Assembly (NCBI RefSeq): GCF_018100905.1
Contig: NZ_JAGJEG010000006.1
Location: 1 to 64,000, forward strand
DNA: 64,000 nucleotides
DNA from: Pseudoalteromonas sp. MMG010
GTDB lineage: Bacteria; Pseudomonadota; Gammaproteobacteria; Enterobacterales; Alteromonadaceae
Direction of reading: 5' to 3'
Every line of letters begins with the position of its first letter. Position 1 is the stretch's first letter. Below, one piece after another: positions 7,617 through 17,243 of the stretch. A program made the position numbers and the translations under genes. Under the pieces are notes generated by a model. That model made no database searches. It was not told where the DNA came from and saw nothing but the letters and a program-made list of their open reading frames with translations.

Positions 7617-10160
7617 CTATTGCTGACAGCTCATCGTAGAGGTGTCGGCTTTATTAGGCACAAAACTAATATTTGCCACTGATAAACCGAGCTCCCCTTT
7701 TGTTTTCACTGTAAACGGGCTAGTTATTTTTGCAAAATCAACACCTAGCTGTTTATAACACGCCAAATCGATAGACATTGTTTTCCATTCGTTTAATTCG
7801 CTATCTTGTAGGGTCTTGGTAATATCAATACTTGCACCACAATTATATTCACAAGTCATACTCAGTTCGACCGCATCGCTTGGCTTGCTATTTACTTTAT
7901 AGTCAAACTGTAAGCTCGAATCTGCTTCAATATACGCCAGTTTATCTTCAGTAAAACTGCTGTTTATTTCAACTTTACCAATTTCGCTGCCATCAAATGT
8001 AAATTGGCGTGCATCTTCTTGTACCACTTTATCTTCGGTACGAAACTTAATAGCGCCTAAAGTATACGTACTGCTTACAAGTTCTACACGTTCACCGGCT
8101 GAATTTAAAAACAATTTCCAAGGGCTTACTGGCGCCCCTTTTAAAATAGCCATATCCGCTAAGCCTTCACTGCTTTTAGGTGCTATTTCGTTTAGATCAT
8201 TGGCTAAGGTGCTGTCATCGTTATAAGTTAAACCAAACCCGTAAGGTAATAAGGGTGCGTAGTCTGCATCCCCTTTGTTAACAGTTGTTTGAGTAGCTGT
8301 TTTAGGCCACGAAAAAGACAGTTTACCAGTAAAATCATATTGCACTTTTTCATCCGCTGTTTTTAACAACACCTGTGCAATACCTTCTCCTTCGGTACCT
8401 GGTAACCAAGCGGCAACAAATGCGTCAGAGGCATTTAATTCAGCATTAACCCACATTGGTCTACCCGATATAAATATTGAAACAACAGGAATACCCTGTG
8501 CTTTTAACGATTTTAATAAAGCCAGTGACTTTTTATTATTACGTTCAAATTCAAGGTTGTCTCTATCGCCATGGCCTTCGGCATACGGCTCTTCACCAAA
8601 TACCACTACGGCAACATCTGGACGTTGTTCAAATGTACCATCAGGACTTAAAATAGCCTGTCCACCCGCCGCATCTATTTGCTGTTTTAATCCATCAAAA
8701 ACTGACGTTGCACCTGGGAAATCGGCATTTTTATTATTTGTACCCTGCCACGTAATACTCCAACCACCCGACTGTTTACCAATATTATTAGCACCATCAC
8801 CGGCAACTAAAATACGTTGAGAGGGTGACAACGGTAAAATATGATTGTTGTTTTTAAGCAGGACTAGCGATTCGCGAACCGCTTGGCGTGCAATATCACG
8901 ATGCGCTTTAGAGCCAATAATCTCGGTTTTTCCCGAAAATGGACGCTTGGCTGGGCTAGGCTTATTAAATAAATCGGCACGCAATTTAACACGTAAAATA
9001 CGGGCTACCGCATCATCAATACGGCTCATTGGGATTTCGCCTGAGTTAACTTGGGCAATGGTATTTTCGTATAGTGGCTTCCAAGCCCCTGTTGGCACCA
9101 TAAAAATATCAAGGCCAGCATTTACAGCTTGTGCACAACTTTCGTTCGTACAGCCTTCTATTTGTCCATGTCCATTCCAATCACCGACAACAAATCCATC
9201 AAAACCCATACGTGTTTTTAATACATCGGTTAATAAATATTTGTTGCCATGGTTTTTCTTACCATGCCAGCTATTAAATGAAGCCATAACCGATTGACTA
9301 CCCGCCGATAGCCCGCCTACATAGCCCTGTGCATGGATATCAAATAAGTCTTGTTCGCTATCAAGGTTGTTACCCTGATCGTCGCCATCTTTAGTACCGC
9401 CATCACCAATAAAGTGTTTAACCGTACTAATTACACGTTGTTCACTTAAAAAGTCGCCATCGGCATGACCTTGTAAGCCATTAACAATAGCCGCAGAGTA
9501 ATCGCGTACTATTTCAGGGTCTTCTGAGTAACCCTCGTATGTACGCCCCCACCGGTCATCTCTAACTACCGCAACAGTAGGTGCAAATACCCAATCAATC
9601 CCGGTTACCATGACTTCTTTAGCCGTTGCTGCTGCAATATCTTCAATTAATTGTGGGTTATTGGCAGCCCCTAAACCTATGTTATGCGGAAATAATGTCG
9701 CACCAATCACATTGTTATGACCGTGCACTGCATCGGTGCCCCACATAGTCGGGATCGTACTGCCATCAAGCGAATCATCTATAGAAGCTTGATACATATC
9801 TTCGGCTAATTTAATCCAATCTTGGGCAGTGGCGTGTTTATTGCCTTGTGGAAAAGCTCCCCCACCATTTAAATAAGAACCAAAGCCATATTTACGCATA
9901 TCTTCAACCGTAATATCACGTATTTCGGGTTGAATCATTTGGGCAACTTTTTGCTCTAATGTCATCTGCTTTAAATAATCGGCTATTTTTTCTTCAATGG
10001 CAGCGTCTTGCTTGACTGCTATTTTTAATTGTGGCCACACTTTATCGGCTTTATTAACGCTAACGTCTGCTTTATTACTGCTATCACACGCACTTAACAA
10101 AAAACCAGAACCTATTAATACCGCTAACGTTAATTTGTTAATAGTAAAGATGCTTTTCAT
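7617..10160 (-). CDS. GH3 exo-beta-glucanase/beta-glucosidase lipoprotein (ExoP-like)
   Basis: An 847-residue glycoside hydrolase family 3 enzyme. The start has a lipoprotein signal ending in LLSAC, so it is probably anchored to a periplasm-facing membrane leaflet or the outer membrane. The catalytic (beta/alpha)8 domain includes KHFIGDGGT and the nucleophile motif VVGDW with Asp327; the second alpha/beta domain (about 430-660) follows. A third C-terminal beta-rich domain (about 690-847) with cysteines is like that of the exo-1,3/1,4-beta-glucanase ExoP known from Pseudoalteromonas. It removes glucose from beta-glucan chains. The permease gene overlaps it by one base upstream, so uptake of released sugar is coupled to its expression. 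Confidence 0.93.
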   Translation of the reverse strand: MKSIFTINKLTLAVLIGSGFLLSACDSSNKADVSVNKADKVWPQLKIAVKQDAAIEEKIADYLKQMTLEQKVAQMIQPEIRDITVEDMRKYGFGSYLNGGGAFPQGNKHATAQDWIKLAEDMYQASIDDSLDGSTIPTMWGTDAVHGHNNVIGATLFPHNIGLGAANNPQLIEDIAAATAKEVMVTGIDWVFAPTVAVVRDDRWGRTYEGYSEDPEIVRDYSAAIVNGLQGHADGDFLSEQRVISTVKHFIGDGGTKDGDDQGNNLDSEQDLFDIHAQGYVGGLSAGSQSVMASFNSWHGKKNHGNKYLLTDVLKTRMGFDGFVVGDWNGHGQIEGCTNESCAQAVNAGLDIFMVPTGAWKPLYENTIAQVNSGEIPMSRIDDAVARILRVKLRADLFNKPSPAKRPFSGKTEIIGSKAHRDIARQAVRESLVLLKNNNHILPLSPSQRILVAGDGANNIGKQSGGWSITWQGTNNKNADFPGATSVFDGLKQQIDAAGGQAILSPDGTFEQRPDVAVVVFGEEPYAEGHGDRDNLEFERNNKKSLALLKSLKAQGIPVVSIFISGRPMWVNAELNASDAFVAAWLPGTEGEGIAQVLLKTADEKVQYDFTGKLSFSWPKTATQTTVNKGDADYAPLLPYGFGLTYNDDSTLANDLNEIAPKSSEGLADMAILKGAPVSPWKLFLNSAGERVELVSSTYTLGAIKFRTEDKVVQEDARQFTFDGSEIGKVEINSSFTEDKLAYIEADSSLQFDYKVNSKPSDAVELSMTCEYNCGASIDITKTLQDSELNEWKTMSIDLACYKQLGVDFAKITSPFTVKTKGELGLSVANISFVPNKADTSTMSCQQ

Positions 10161-11443
10161 TATTTAGACTCCGAAACTTGAACCGGTTTACTGCCACTTA
10201 ATCCATAAAAAACAATAAACACATAACATAAAATAGGTAAGAAAAATGAGGCTTGCACGCCCAACGTATCAGCAAATAAACCTTGGATTAAAGGTACAAT
10301 TGCACCGCCAACAATAGCTAAACATAAAATACCTGAACCTTGTGCAGTATGTTTACCTAAACCGTTTAGCGCTAAACTAAAAATGGTTGGGAACATAATA
10401 GAATTAAATAACCCTACTAATAAAATTGCCCACATAGCAATATTGCCACTGCTGCTCATTGCAACAATGATTAAAATAATAGCCATAACACTGTTAAAAC
10501 CAAGTACTTTACCGGCCGGTACTTTTTGCATAACCGCAGCACCAATAAAGCGCCCTACCATAGCGCCACCCCAGTAATAAGCAATATAATGAGCCGCCAC
10601 CGATTCGGTGATCCCCGCTATATCTTCTAACGCTAAAAAGCTGACTAAAAAACTACCAATAGCCACTTCGGCGCCAACATACATAAAAATACCTACAGCG
10701 CCAAGTACAAGGTGACGGTATTGCCACGCACTGCCTTGCTGGGTTGATTTACCTTCGGCGTTCTCTAAGGTTGTCTCTTCGTTTGTAGCAATATGCGGTA
10801 GTTTTAACCAAGAAAAAATAGCCGCTAAAACAAGTAACATTGCTGCGAGCAATAAGTAAGGTATTTGTACCGATTGCGCATCTTGCGCCGGTGTTAACAT
10901 CGCTTCAGCAGATGAGTCTAAAATCAGTAGCGCGCCAAAAAACGGGGCTACGGTAGTCCCTAATGCGTTAAAAGCTTGGGTCATAGTTAAACGTGACGAT
11001 GCCGTTTTACTAGAGCCTAATAAGCTAACAAATGGGTTAGCTGAAACTTGTAAAAGTGTAATACCACTGGCTAATACAAAAAGTGAAAATAAGAAAATAG
11101 GGTAACTATGAAAAGCGGCAGAAGGATAAAATAGCGCACACCCAACGGCGGCAATTATTAAACCCGTCACTATCCCGTATTTATACCCTACTTTTTTAAC
11201 AATCAAGCCCGAAGGCAAAGACATAATAAAATAAGCACCAAAAAAACAAAACTGTACCAGCATCGCTTGCACATAAGTTAAGTTAAAAACGGCTTTTAAA
11301 TGTGGAATCAAAATGTCGTTTAAGCAGGTAATAAATCCCCACATAAAAAACAATGTGGTGAGCGAGGTAAGTGCAAACTTGTAACTTTGATTGCTACCTG
11401 TTTCAAGTTGTGTGTGTGGTGGCGTTATCGGTGTGGAAGCCAT
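10160..11443 (-). CDS. Glucose/galactose-type MFS sugar:proton symporter (FucP/GluP family)
   Basis: A 427-residue, 12-helix major facilitator of the FHS (fucose:H+ symporter) family. [17 protein letters not shown] in helix 1 and [19 protein letters not shown] in helix 4 are hallmarks; the NPF/NPY motif belongs to sugar recognition in this group. It imports a hexose, probably glucose released from beta-glucans by the GH3 enzyme encoded next in the same unit (the stop overlaps the next ATG by one base). The promoter lies in the divergent region with two LacI-type operators, so it is expected to be induced together with the GH1/symporter genes on the other side. Confidence 0.9.
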   Translation of the reverse strand: MASTPITPPHTQLETGSNQSYKFALTSLTTLFFMWGFITCLNDILIPHLKAVFNLTYVQAMLVQFCFFGAYFIMSLPSGLIVKKVGYKYGIVTGLIIAAVGCALFYPSAAFHSYPIFLFSLFVLASGITLLQVSANPFVSLLGSSKTASSRLTMTQAFNALGTTVAPFFGALLILDSSAEAMLTPAQDAQSVQIPYLLLAAMLLVLAAIFSWLKLPHIATNEETTLENAEGKSTQQGSAWQYRHLVLGAVGIFMYVGAEVAIGSFLVSFLALEDIAGITESVAAHYIAYYWGGAMVGRFIGAAVMQKVPAGKVLGFNSVMAIILIIVAMSSSGNIAMWAILLVGLFNSIMFPTIFSLALNGLGKHTAQGSGILCLAIVGGAIVPLIQGLFADTLGVQASFFLPILCYVFIVFYGLSGSKPVQVSESK

Positions 11444-11572
11444 GTGTTCTCCAATTTATTATCGTTTTAGTACTTTATTTTTAACGTATCTTTTAAGGCA
11501 TAAATTTACCTTTGTTTTACGTTTAAAATGTATTTAATTATTGACCTGAAGTGTAAATAACACTACCCTAAA

Positions 11573-11586
11573 TGTAAGCGCTTTCA
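11573..11586. promoter_or_regulatory. LacI-family operator, imperfect copy
   Basis: TGTAAGCGCTTTCA matches the TGTAAGCG-CTTACA type of LacI/GalR palindrome with one mismatch, with the central CG step typical of this family. It lies 39 bp from the perfect copy, in the divergent promoter of the sugar permease and GH1 genes. Confidence 0.75.
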
Positions 11587-11624
11587 CCCCTATTAAATAC
11601 GACATTTAACAATTTAGCAATCTA

Positions 11625-11644
11625 TTTTGTAAGCGCTTACAAAA
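11625..11644. promoter_or_regulatory. LacI-family operator, perfect 20-bp palindrome
   Basis: TTTTGTAAGCGCTTACAAAA is a perfect palindrome with the central CG step of LacI/GalR operators. It sits between divergent sugar-utilisation units and is most likely bound by the LacI-type regulator encoded 3 kb downstream. Two operators about 52 bp centre to centre would allow repression of both directions. Confidence 0.85.
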
Positions 11645-11708
11645 ATATTTTATCAAACATCATTTTCAAGGTTATTACCTGCCCATCGTTACAATAAGGC
11701 TCCGTTAT

Positions 11709-13037
11709 ATGACATCTTTATCATTACCTCAACATTCAACAATGCTTGATAAAAGCTTCGTTTATGGGGTTGCAACAGCGTCCTTTCAAATAGAAGGTGG
11801 CTCAGCCGATAGACTGCCCTGTATCTGGGATACCTTTTGCGACACAAAAGGTAAAATAGCTGATAACTCAAATGGTCATGTTGCATGCGATCACTACACA
11901 CATTGGCGTGAAGATATTGCGCTTATCGACTCTTTAGGCGTAGATGCATACAGGTTGTCAATTTCATGGCCACGAGTCATTTCCCAAGATGGTAAATTAA
12001 ACCCTGTCGGCGTAAAATTTTACACCGATATTTTAGACGAATTACAACACCGTGATATAAAAGCATACGTGACCTTATATCATTGGGACTTACCCCAGCA
12101 TTTAGAAGACAACGGAGGTTGGTTAAACCGCGAAACAGCATATGCTTTTGAGCATTATGTTGATTTAATTACCACCGCATTTGGCGACAAAGTCCATTCG
12201 TATGCCACGCTAAACGAACCATTTTGTAGCGCATACCTAGGCTACGAAATTGGAGTACATGCACCGGGTATTAAAGGAGCTAAATTTGGTCGCCAAGCTG
12301 CGCACCATTTATTGCTTGCTCATGGTTTAGGCATGAAAGTACTAGCTAAAAATAGCCCAAACACTCTCAATGGTATTGTTTTAAACTTTACGCCTTGCTA
12401 TAGCGTGTCGCAAAGTGACGCTGATTTAAAAGCCACGGCTTACGCCGATGACTACATGAATCAATGGTACATGAAGCCCGTAATGGATGGCGCTTACCCC
12501 GACATAATAAACCAACTGCCGATTGAAGTGCGCCCTACGATATTACCCGGTGATATGGAAATTATTTCTCAACCGCTCGATTTTTTAGGCATTAATTTTT
12601 ATACCCGTTTATATTACAAAGCCAGTGATACCGCTCCTTACGAAGAATTAGCACATCAATTCCCTCGCACCGATATTGGCTGGGAAATATACCCGCAAGC
12701 GTTAACCGACTTATTAGTAACACTTAATGAGACTTATACGCTTCCTGCTGTGTATATTACGGAGAACGGCGCAGCTATGGCTGATAAGCTAGAAAATGCT
12801 AAAGTAAACGACCAAGATAGATTAGATTATTATCAACAACATCTAAATGCAGTACATAATGCAATAGAGCAAGGTGTTCGCGTTCATGGTTACTTTGCAT
12901 GGAGCTTAATGGATAATTTTGAATGGGCCGAAGGGTACTTAAAGCGTTTTGGTATCGTTTACGTTGATTATGCAACACAACAACGTACTATTAAAAAAAG
13001 TGGCTTAGCGTACCGAGACTTAATTTCTAATCGTTAA
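11709..13037 (+). CDS. GH1 beta-glucosidase
   Basis: A 442-residue glycoside hydrolase family 1 enzyme of standard length, without signal peptide, so cytosolic. The acid/base glutamate is E170 in TLNEP and the nucleophile is E352 in ITENG. The N-terminal FVYGVATASFQIEG and the C-terminal SLMDNFEWAEGY (aglycone/glucose binding) are also intact. It splits cellobiose, laminaribiose or similar beta-glucosides taken up by the MelB-type symporter encoded next. The divergent promoter carries LacI-type operators. I cannot tell from sequence which beta-linkage is preferred. Confidence 0.95.
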   Translation: MTSLSLPQHSTMLDKSFVYGVATASFQIEGGSADRLPCIWDTFCDTKGKIADNSNGHVACDHYTHWREDIALIDSLGVDAYRLSISWPRVISQDGKLNPVGVKFYTDILDELQHRDIKAYVTLYHWDLPQHLEDNGGWLNRETAYAFEHYVDLITTAFGDKVHSYATLNEPFCSAYLGYEIGVHAPGIKGAKFGRQAAHHLLLAHGLGMKVLAKNSPNTLNGIVLNFTPCYSVSQSDADLKATAYADDYMNQWYMKPVMDGAYPDIINQLPIEVRPTILPGDMEIISQPLDFLGINFYTRLYYKASDTAPYEELAHQFPRTDIGWEIYPQALTDLLVTLNETYTLPAVYITENGAAMADKLENAKVNDQDRLDYYQQHLNAVHNAIEQGVRVHGYFAWSLMDNFEWAEGYLKRFGIVYVDYATQQRTIKKSGLAYRDLISNR

Positions 13038-13072
13038 TAATTTACCTGTATGTAGCTGACACAACTACAGCT

Positions 13073-13098
13073 AGATATGCGTGTAAAAACGCATATCT
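13073..13098 (+). other. Intercistronic hairpin between GH1 and symporter genes
   Basis: Arms AGATATGCG and CGCATATCT with an 8-base loop and no T-run. A smaller hairpin (TGTAG...CTACA) precedes it. Such structures between co-transcribed genes often set relative mRNA levels; here that is inference. Confidence 0.5.
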
Positions 13099-13149
13099 AC
13101 AACAGTACAACGATTAACACACATATTTTATAAAACGAGATACACGACA

Positions 13150-14472
13150 ATGGTCAGTATAAGAGAAAAAATAGCGTATGGGTTAGGTGACACAGCCAGC
13201 AATATTATTTTTCAAACTGTGATGATGTTTTTAATGCTTTACTATACCGATGTGGTGGGTTTATCCCCCGCAGTTGTAGGGTCTATGTTTTTAGCCGTAC
13301 GGGTATTTGATGCCATCACAGACCCTATTATGGGTAATATTGCCGACAAAACCCATACTCGCTGGGGCCATTTTAGGCCTTACTTGTTATGGCTTTCTTT
13401 ACCCTTTGCACTTATTAGTATTTTAGCGTTTACCACTCCCGATTTAACGGGCGACGATAAAATTATTTATGCCTTTTCTACCTATTCACTATTAATGGTT
13501 GCATATACCGCAATTAATATTCCTTACTGTGCTTTAGGCGGTGTAATAACCACCGATGCTAAAGAGCGCGTTACTGTGCAATCATATCGTTTTGTGTTTG
13601 GCATGTTAGGCGGTGTTATCGTCGCAGCATGTACAATGCCTATGGTTGAATACTTTGGCCAAGGCGATGCCGCTAAAGGGTATCAATACACCATGACCAC
13701 CATGAGTTTATTAGGCTTGGTTATGTTTTTACTTTGCTTTATAGGTACCAAAGAGCGCATTACGCAACCGACAGAGCAAAATATTTCATTTATACACAGT
13801 GCAAAATCCCTATGGCAAAACGACCAATGGCGTATTTTGTGTTTAGCGGCGCTTTTTTTATTAACCGGTCAGGTACTGCGCTTTACCCTTGCGGTATATT
13901 ACGTAAAGTATTATTTAGCCCGAGAAGACTTAATCACTTCATTTATGACCTTAGGGGTTATCGCCAGTATGATAGGTTGCGCTTTAGCACAGCCATTAGC
14001 GCAGCGTGTATGTAAAATAAAAGCCTACATCGGCTTACAGCTTATTGCTGCAACGATTTGTGCCGCTAGCTTTTTTATTAAAAGTGATCAGCTGTTCCTT
14101 GCTTTTGCCGCATTTATTGCCTGGAAATTCTTTTTAGATATGGCCACCCCGCTACTTTGGGCTAAAATGGCCGACACCATAGATTACGGCCACGATAAAA
14201 CCGGTAGTCGAATCACCGGATTGGTTTATTCTGGTGTGATCTTCTTTATAAAAATGGGGGTTGCGTTAGGCGGTGCAATGGCTGGTTGGATGCTTGCATT
14301 TTATGATTACCAAGCTGACGCTCAACAAACCGAAATGACTCAGCAAGGCATTTTGCTCTCATTTACACTACTCCCAGCGATTGGCTCATTTGCCGTCGCA
14401 GCGATTATGAGCAAGTACACATTAACGACGCAAAAAGTCGAAAAAATTCAGTCAAAGCTTGGTGTGTTGTAG
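13150..14472 (+). CDS. GPH family sugar:cation symporter (MelB-like)
   Basis: A 440-residue 12-helix permease of the glycoside-pentoside-hexuronide:cation symporter family. The N-terminus IREKIAYGLGDTASNIIFQ and the loop motif ITDPIMGNIADKT-x-TRWGHFRPYLLW carry the conserved aspartates of cation binding in this group, and MADTIDYG near residue 345 is a further family signature. It probably imports the beta-glucoside cleaved by the GH1 enzyme encoded just upstream. It is followed by the LacI regulator gene on the same strand, completing a local regulatory circuit. Confidence 0.92.
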   Translation: MVSIREKIAYGLGDTASNIIFQTVMMFLMLYYTDVVGLSPAVVGSMFLAVRVFDAITDPIMGNIADKTHTRWGHFRPYLLWLSLPFALISILAFTTPDLTGDDKIIYAFSTYSLLMVAYTAINIPYCALGGVITTDAKERVTVQSYRFVFGMLGGVIVAACTMPMVEYFGQGDAAKGYQYTMTTMSLLGLVMFLLCFIGTKERITQPTEQNISFIHSAKSLWQNDQWRILCLAALFLLTGQVLRFTLAVYYVKYYLAREDLITSFMTLGVIASMIGCALAQPLAQRVCKIKAYIGLQLIAATICAASFFIKSDQLFLAFAAFIAWKFFLDMATPLLWAKMADTIDYGHDKTGSRITGLVYSGVIFFIKMGVALGGAMAGWMLAFYDYQADAQQTEMTQQGILLSFTLLPAIGSFAVAAIMSKYTLTTQKVEKIQSKLGVL

Positions 14473-14567
14473 TTTATAAAGAATGGCTCAGGTATTATTT
14501 GCAACTAAGTTAGCCTGCTACTTACTCATAATGTAAGTAGCAATTATAATTTTTAAATAGGATGTTT

Positions 14568-15578
14568 ATGGCCACGATATACCAAGTTTCAGAACTTGCA
14601 GGGGTTTCTTTAGCGACCGTCTCTCGAGTAATGAACAAAAACACCCGGGTCAGTGACAAAACCAAACAAAAAGTACTTGATGCCATGGAGCAACTTGGCT
14701 ACAGACCAAACTCTATAGCCCAATCTTTAGCTTCAAATAGAACCAACAGCGTAGGCATTTTAGTTTCTGAGTTACAAGGCCCTTTCTTTGGCCAAATGAT
14801 GGCAAGTATCGAGTCGTCACTTAGAGCCGCGGGCAAACATGTTATTATTACCGCAGGTCATAGTAACGAGCAAAAAGAAAAAGAAGGCATTGATTTTTTA
14901 ATTAGCCGAAATTGCGATGCAATTATTATGCATGTTGAAGCACTCAGTGATGAATACTTAATTGAATTGAGTAAAGGTAAAACACCGCTTTATTTTGTAA
15001 ATAGACACATCGAAACGCTTAAAAACCAATGTATTAGTCTAGACAATCAAGTGGGTGGCTATTTAGCAACAAAAGCAATGATAGATCTGGGCCATAAAAA
15101 CATTGCTTATATTTCTGGACCGCAGTTTAAATCTGATGCAAGAAACCGTTACACGGGCCATCAACATGCGTTAGCTGAGCATAACATCCAATTTAATGAA
15201 CAGCTTTTTTATCATGGCGACTTTAAAGAAACCAGTGGTAGCAATGGCTTAAAACATTTTATAGATAATAAATTTTCGTTTAGTGCCGTGGTGTGTGCTA
15301 ATGACGAAATGGCCTCTGGCGCCATGAAGTATGCGCGAGAACATGGCTATTCTCTTCCCAATGATTTATCTGTTATTGGGTTTGATAATGTAATTTTTGC
15401 TAACTACCTTTACCCGACACTTGCAACTATTGATAACCCCGTTTCTAAAATGGGTGAAATGGCAGCTAAGTTAGTATTAAAAGATGTTTACCTGCATAAA
15501 ATTGAGCAAATACAACGTGTATTCGAACCAACTTTATTAACGAGAGACTCTATTGCACAGTGTGTAGATAACCCATAA
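14568..15578 (+). CDS. LacI family transcriptional regulator of the beta-glucoside cluster
   Basis: About 336 residues. The N-terminal DNA-binding domain starts ATIYQVSELAGVSLATVSRV, with the hinge region at about residues 46-60 and a type-1 periplasmic-binding-like effector domain ending in TLATIDNP and the C-terminal contacts. An ATG six bases earlier lies inside the AGGA ribosome-binding sequence, so the start at this ATG (5 bases after AGGA) is preferred. It should bind the two TGTAAGCGCTTACA-like sites between the permease and GH1 genes, with a beta-glucoside or derivative as inducer. Likely a repressor, but the sign of control is not shown by sequence. Confidence 0.93.
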   Translation: MATIYQVSELAGVSLATVSRVMNKNTRVSDKTKQKVLDAMEQLGYRPNSIAQSLASNRTNSVGILVSELQGPFFGQMMASIESSLRAAGKHVIITAGHSNEQKEKEGIDFLISRNCDAIIMHVEALSDEYLIELSKGKTPLYFVNRHIETLKNQCISLDNQVGGYLATKAMIDLGHKNIAYISGPQFKSDARNRYTGHQHALAEHNIQFNEQLFYHGDFKETSGSNGLKHFIDNKFSFSAVVCANDEMASGAMKYAREHGYSLPNDLSVIGFDNVIFANYLYPTLATIDNPVSKMGEMAAKLVLKDVYLHKIEQIQRVFEPTLLTRDSIAQCVDNP

Positions 15579-15602
15579 TTTTTAATGGATTATCTACTTT
15601 TT
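15564..15602 (+). terminator. Terminator of the GH1-symporter-LacI unit
   Basis: 13-bp stem GTAGATAACCCAT / ATGGATTATCTAC with one mismatch, starting inside the last codons of the regulator gene, followed by TTTTT. Confidence 0.85.
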
Positions 15603-15615
15603 ACCCACTTTAAAT

Positions 15616-16281
15616 TTATTTAGCTATCCAAGGGGTTACTTTAACTATCTGTACATCAGCGGCAATTAACTGTGTGTTTTGCTCATAGCTATCATCAACC
15701 GCAAAATAGCAAACAGTTTGTTCACACTTTACACCTAAAGAAGAAAAGTCTTGTGGTTGAGTAAACGTGACCACCACCCCTTTTTGTTCAGGTAATAAAA
15801 ACCACATTAATTTACTAACAAAGAAACCAGATAGGTCTGTTAAAAGCTTATCTAATTCATTATGAACAATAAACAAATTGTGCTTAGTAAAGGCCAACGA
15901 TGAGAACTCTTTCGCCTCTATTTGCAGTTTTAATTGGCAGTCATGCAGAGGATTGACCGGTTCGACAACAACCACCGCTTTATCGGTATCAAGCTGCTTA
16001 TCAAATGGTAAAAGTAATTGTGCATGCTCTGTAAAATTTAACGGGTATTCATTTTTTTCGGTTAAAATAGTGCCACTTTTAATGGCACATGTTTGATTAG
16101 TGCCAATATCACTAATATAAAAATTAACCTGTGCATATTGAAAATCCCCTTTATTTACTACTTTTAGGCGATCATAAAAACCATCGTAAGACATCACAAA
16201 TTCTTTCGCGTAGACACTGTTTATTGCCGTGATCACAAATAACCCAAGTGTCATAAGCGTATTACTTAGTATTTTAGTCAT
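15616..16281 (-). CDS. Secreted protein of the DUF2987 type
   Basis: A 221-residue protein with an N-terminal signal peptide (hydrophobic to about residue 25, ending SVYA). The mature part begins KEFVMSYDGFYDRLK, the recurrent opening of DUF2987 proteins in marine gammaproteobacteria, and contains paired cysteines that could form disulfides. No biochemical function is known for this family. It overlaps the end of the Bax-type gene by 8 bases and is therefore co-translated with it, which hints at an envelope role. Identification is by remembered family pattern. Confidence 0.7.
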   Translation of the reverse strand: MTKILSNTLMTLGLFVITAINSVYAKEFVMSYDGFYDRLKVVNKGDFQYAQVNFYISDIGTNQTCAIKSGTILTEKNEYPLNFTEHAQLLLPFDKQLDTDKAVVVVEPVNPLHDCQLKLQIEAKEFSSLAFTKHNLFIVHNELDKLLTDLSGFFVSKLMWFLLPEQKGVVVTFTQPQDFSSLGVKCEQTVCYFAVDDSYEQNTQLIAADVQIVKVTPWIAK

Positions 16282-17077
16282 TAAAATAAACTCTATTTTG
16301 GTTAATCATTTTATTTAGCTCGTTGATGTATGGTTCGCCTCGTTCAGAATACGACTTAAGCCCTTGAGTTAGCTTTATTGCATCAATAGGCGCTTGCTGC
16401 AAACGTAAATCGGCTCTAATTGCACGTAACGCTTTATAAGCATCATGCGTATTTATATTTTTAAAATAAGCGTGTACTGCAGCGCTGACTGATTTAAATG
16501 CTGCAACTTCATGAACATCACCCGCATTTCTGCGTTTTGGTATCATGCCGCAGCCTTTGCTATAACACCATTGGCCAAAAAAGTTTAAACCAATACGAGC
16601 AAACCGAGAGGTCCCCCATGCAGACTCTTTTGCCGCTTGTATTAGTACTAATTCCTTTGGAATAATATCAACATAGTTCAATGCCAACGCTAAGTTATAG
16701 CTACTAATCGTTTGGGGTAATCCATACTGTGTTAGTATTTTAGTTAAATTACGGTGCTGTTTTTTAGTTAGAGGTTGCTCGTGATCTAACATTAATTTTG
16801 CAATATCAAGTTGTGCGCGTTGCGTAAGTATTTTTTTATTTTCGGCTTTAACATGTGGTTTTATAAAATTAAAAAAAGCACGTTTTTTTTCTTTTACATC
16901 TTTATAGCTTGAAAAATCAGGTAACTTTACATTATGTAATGGTTTTTCTTGTTCTGGCTGCTTTTTTTGCTGCAATGGCTGATCTGTCTTATCCGAATTT
17001 GTACTAGATAAAAAAGGGTCGGCAAGTGCCCAAATAAAAAACACCGCCACTAACAACTTCAATAAAGCTTTAATCAT
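16274..17077 (-). CDS. Bax-type glucosaminidase (GH73-like) envelope protein
   Basis: About 267 residues. A TTG four codons earlier is possible, but the ATG opening MIKALLKLL has GAGAG nine bases upstream and starts directly with the membrane/signal segment, so it is preferred. The C-terminal two thirds carry a glucosaminidase domain: QAAKESAWGTSRFARIGLN contains the conserved catalytic glutamate and NFFGQW the family motif; the C-terminus NKMINQNRVYF is typical of Bax proteins. It probably cleaves glycan strands of peptidoglycan in the periplasm. It is first in a two-gene unit with the DUF2987 gene. Confidence 0.88.
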   Translation of the reverse strand: MIKALLKLLVAVFFIWALADPFLSSTNSDKTDQPLQQKKQPEQEKPLHNVKLPDFSSYKDVKEKKRAFFNFIKPHVKAENKKILTQRAQLDIAKLMLDHEQPLTKKQHRNLTKILTQYGLPQTISSYNLALALNYVDIIPKELVLIQAAKESAWGTSRFARIGLNFFGQWCYSKGCGMIPKRRNAGDVHEVAAFKSVSAAVHAYFKNINTHDAYKALRAIRADLRLQQAPIDAIKLTQGLKSYSERGEPYINELNKMINQNRVYFND

Positions 17078-17243
17078 AAACTCTCTCAATTAAACGTATG
17101 CAACATATTACAAAAATAAACAAAGGCCAATTATACCTAAGCGAATAAATAAAGGCTAACAACTCCTCTTAGGCACTCGCATTTTACCACGCCATCGGTA
17201 TACTAATTTGCTATTAGCTTAAATTATAAAATGAGTAAGTAGT

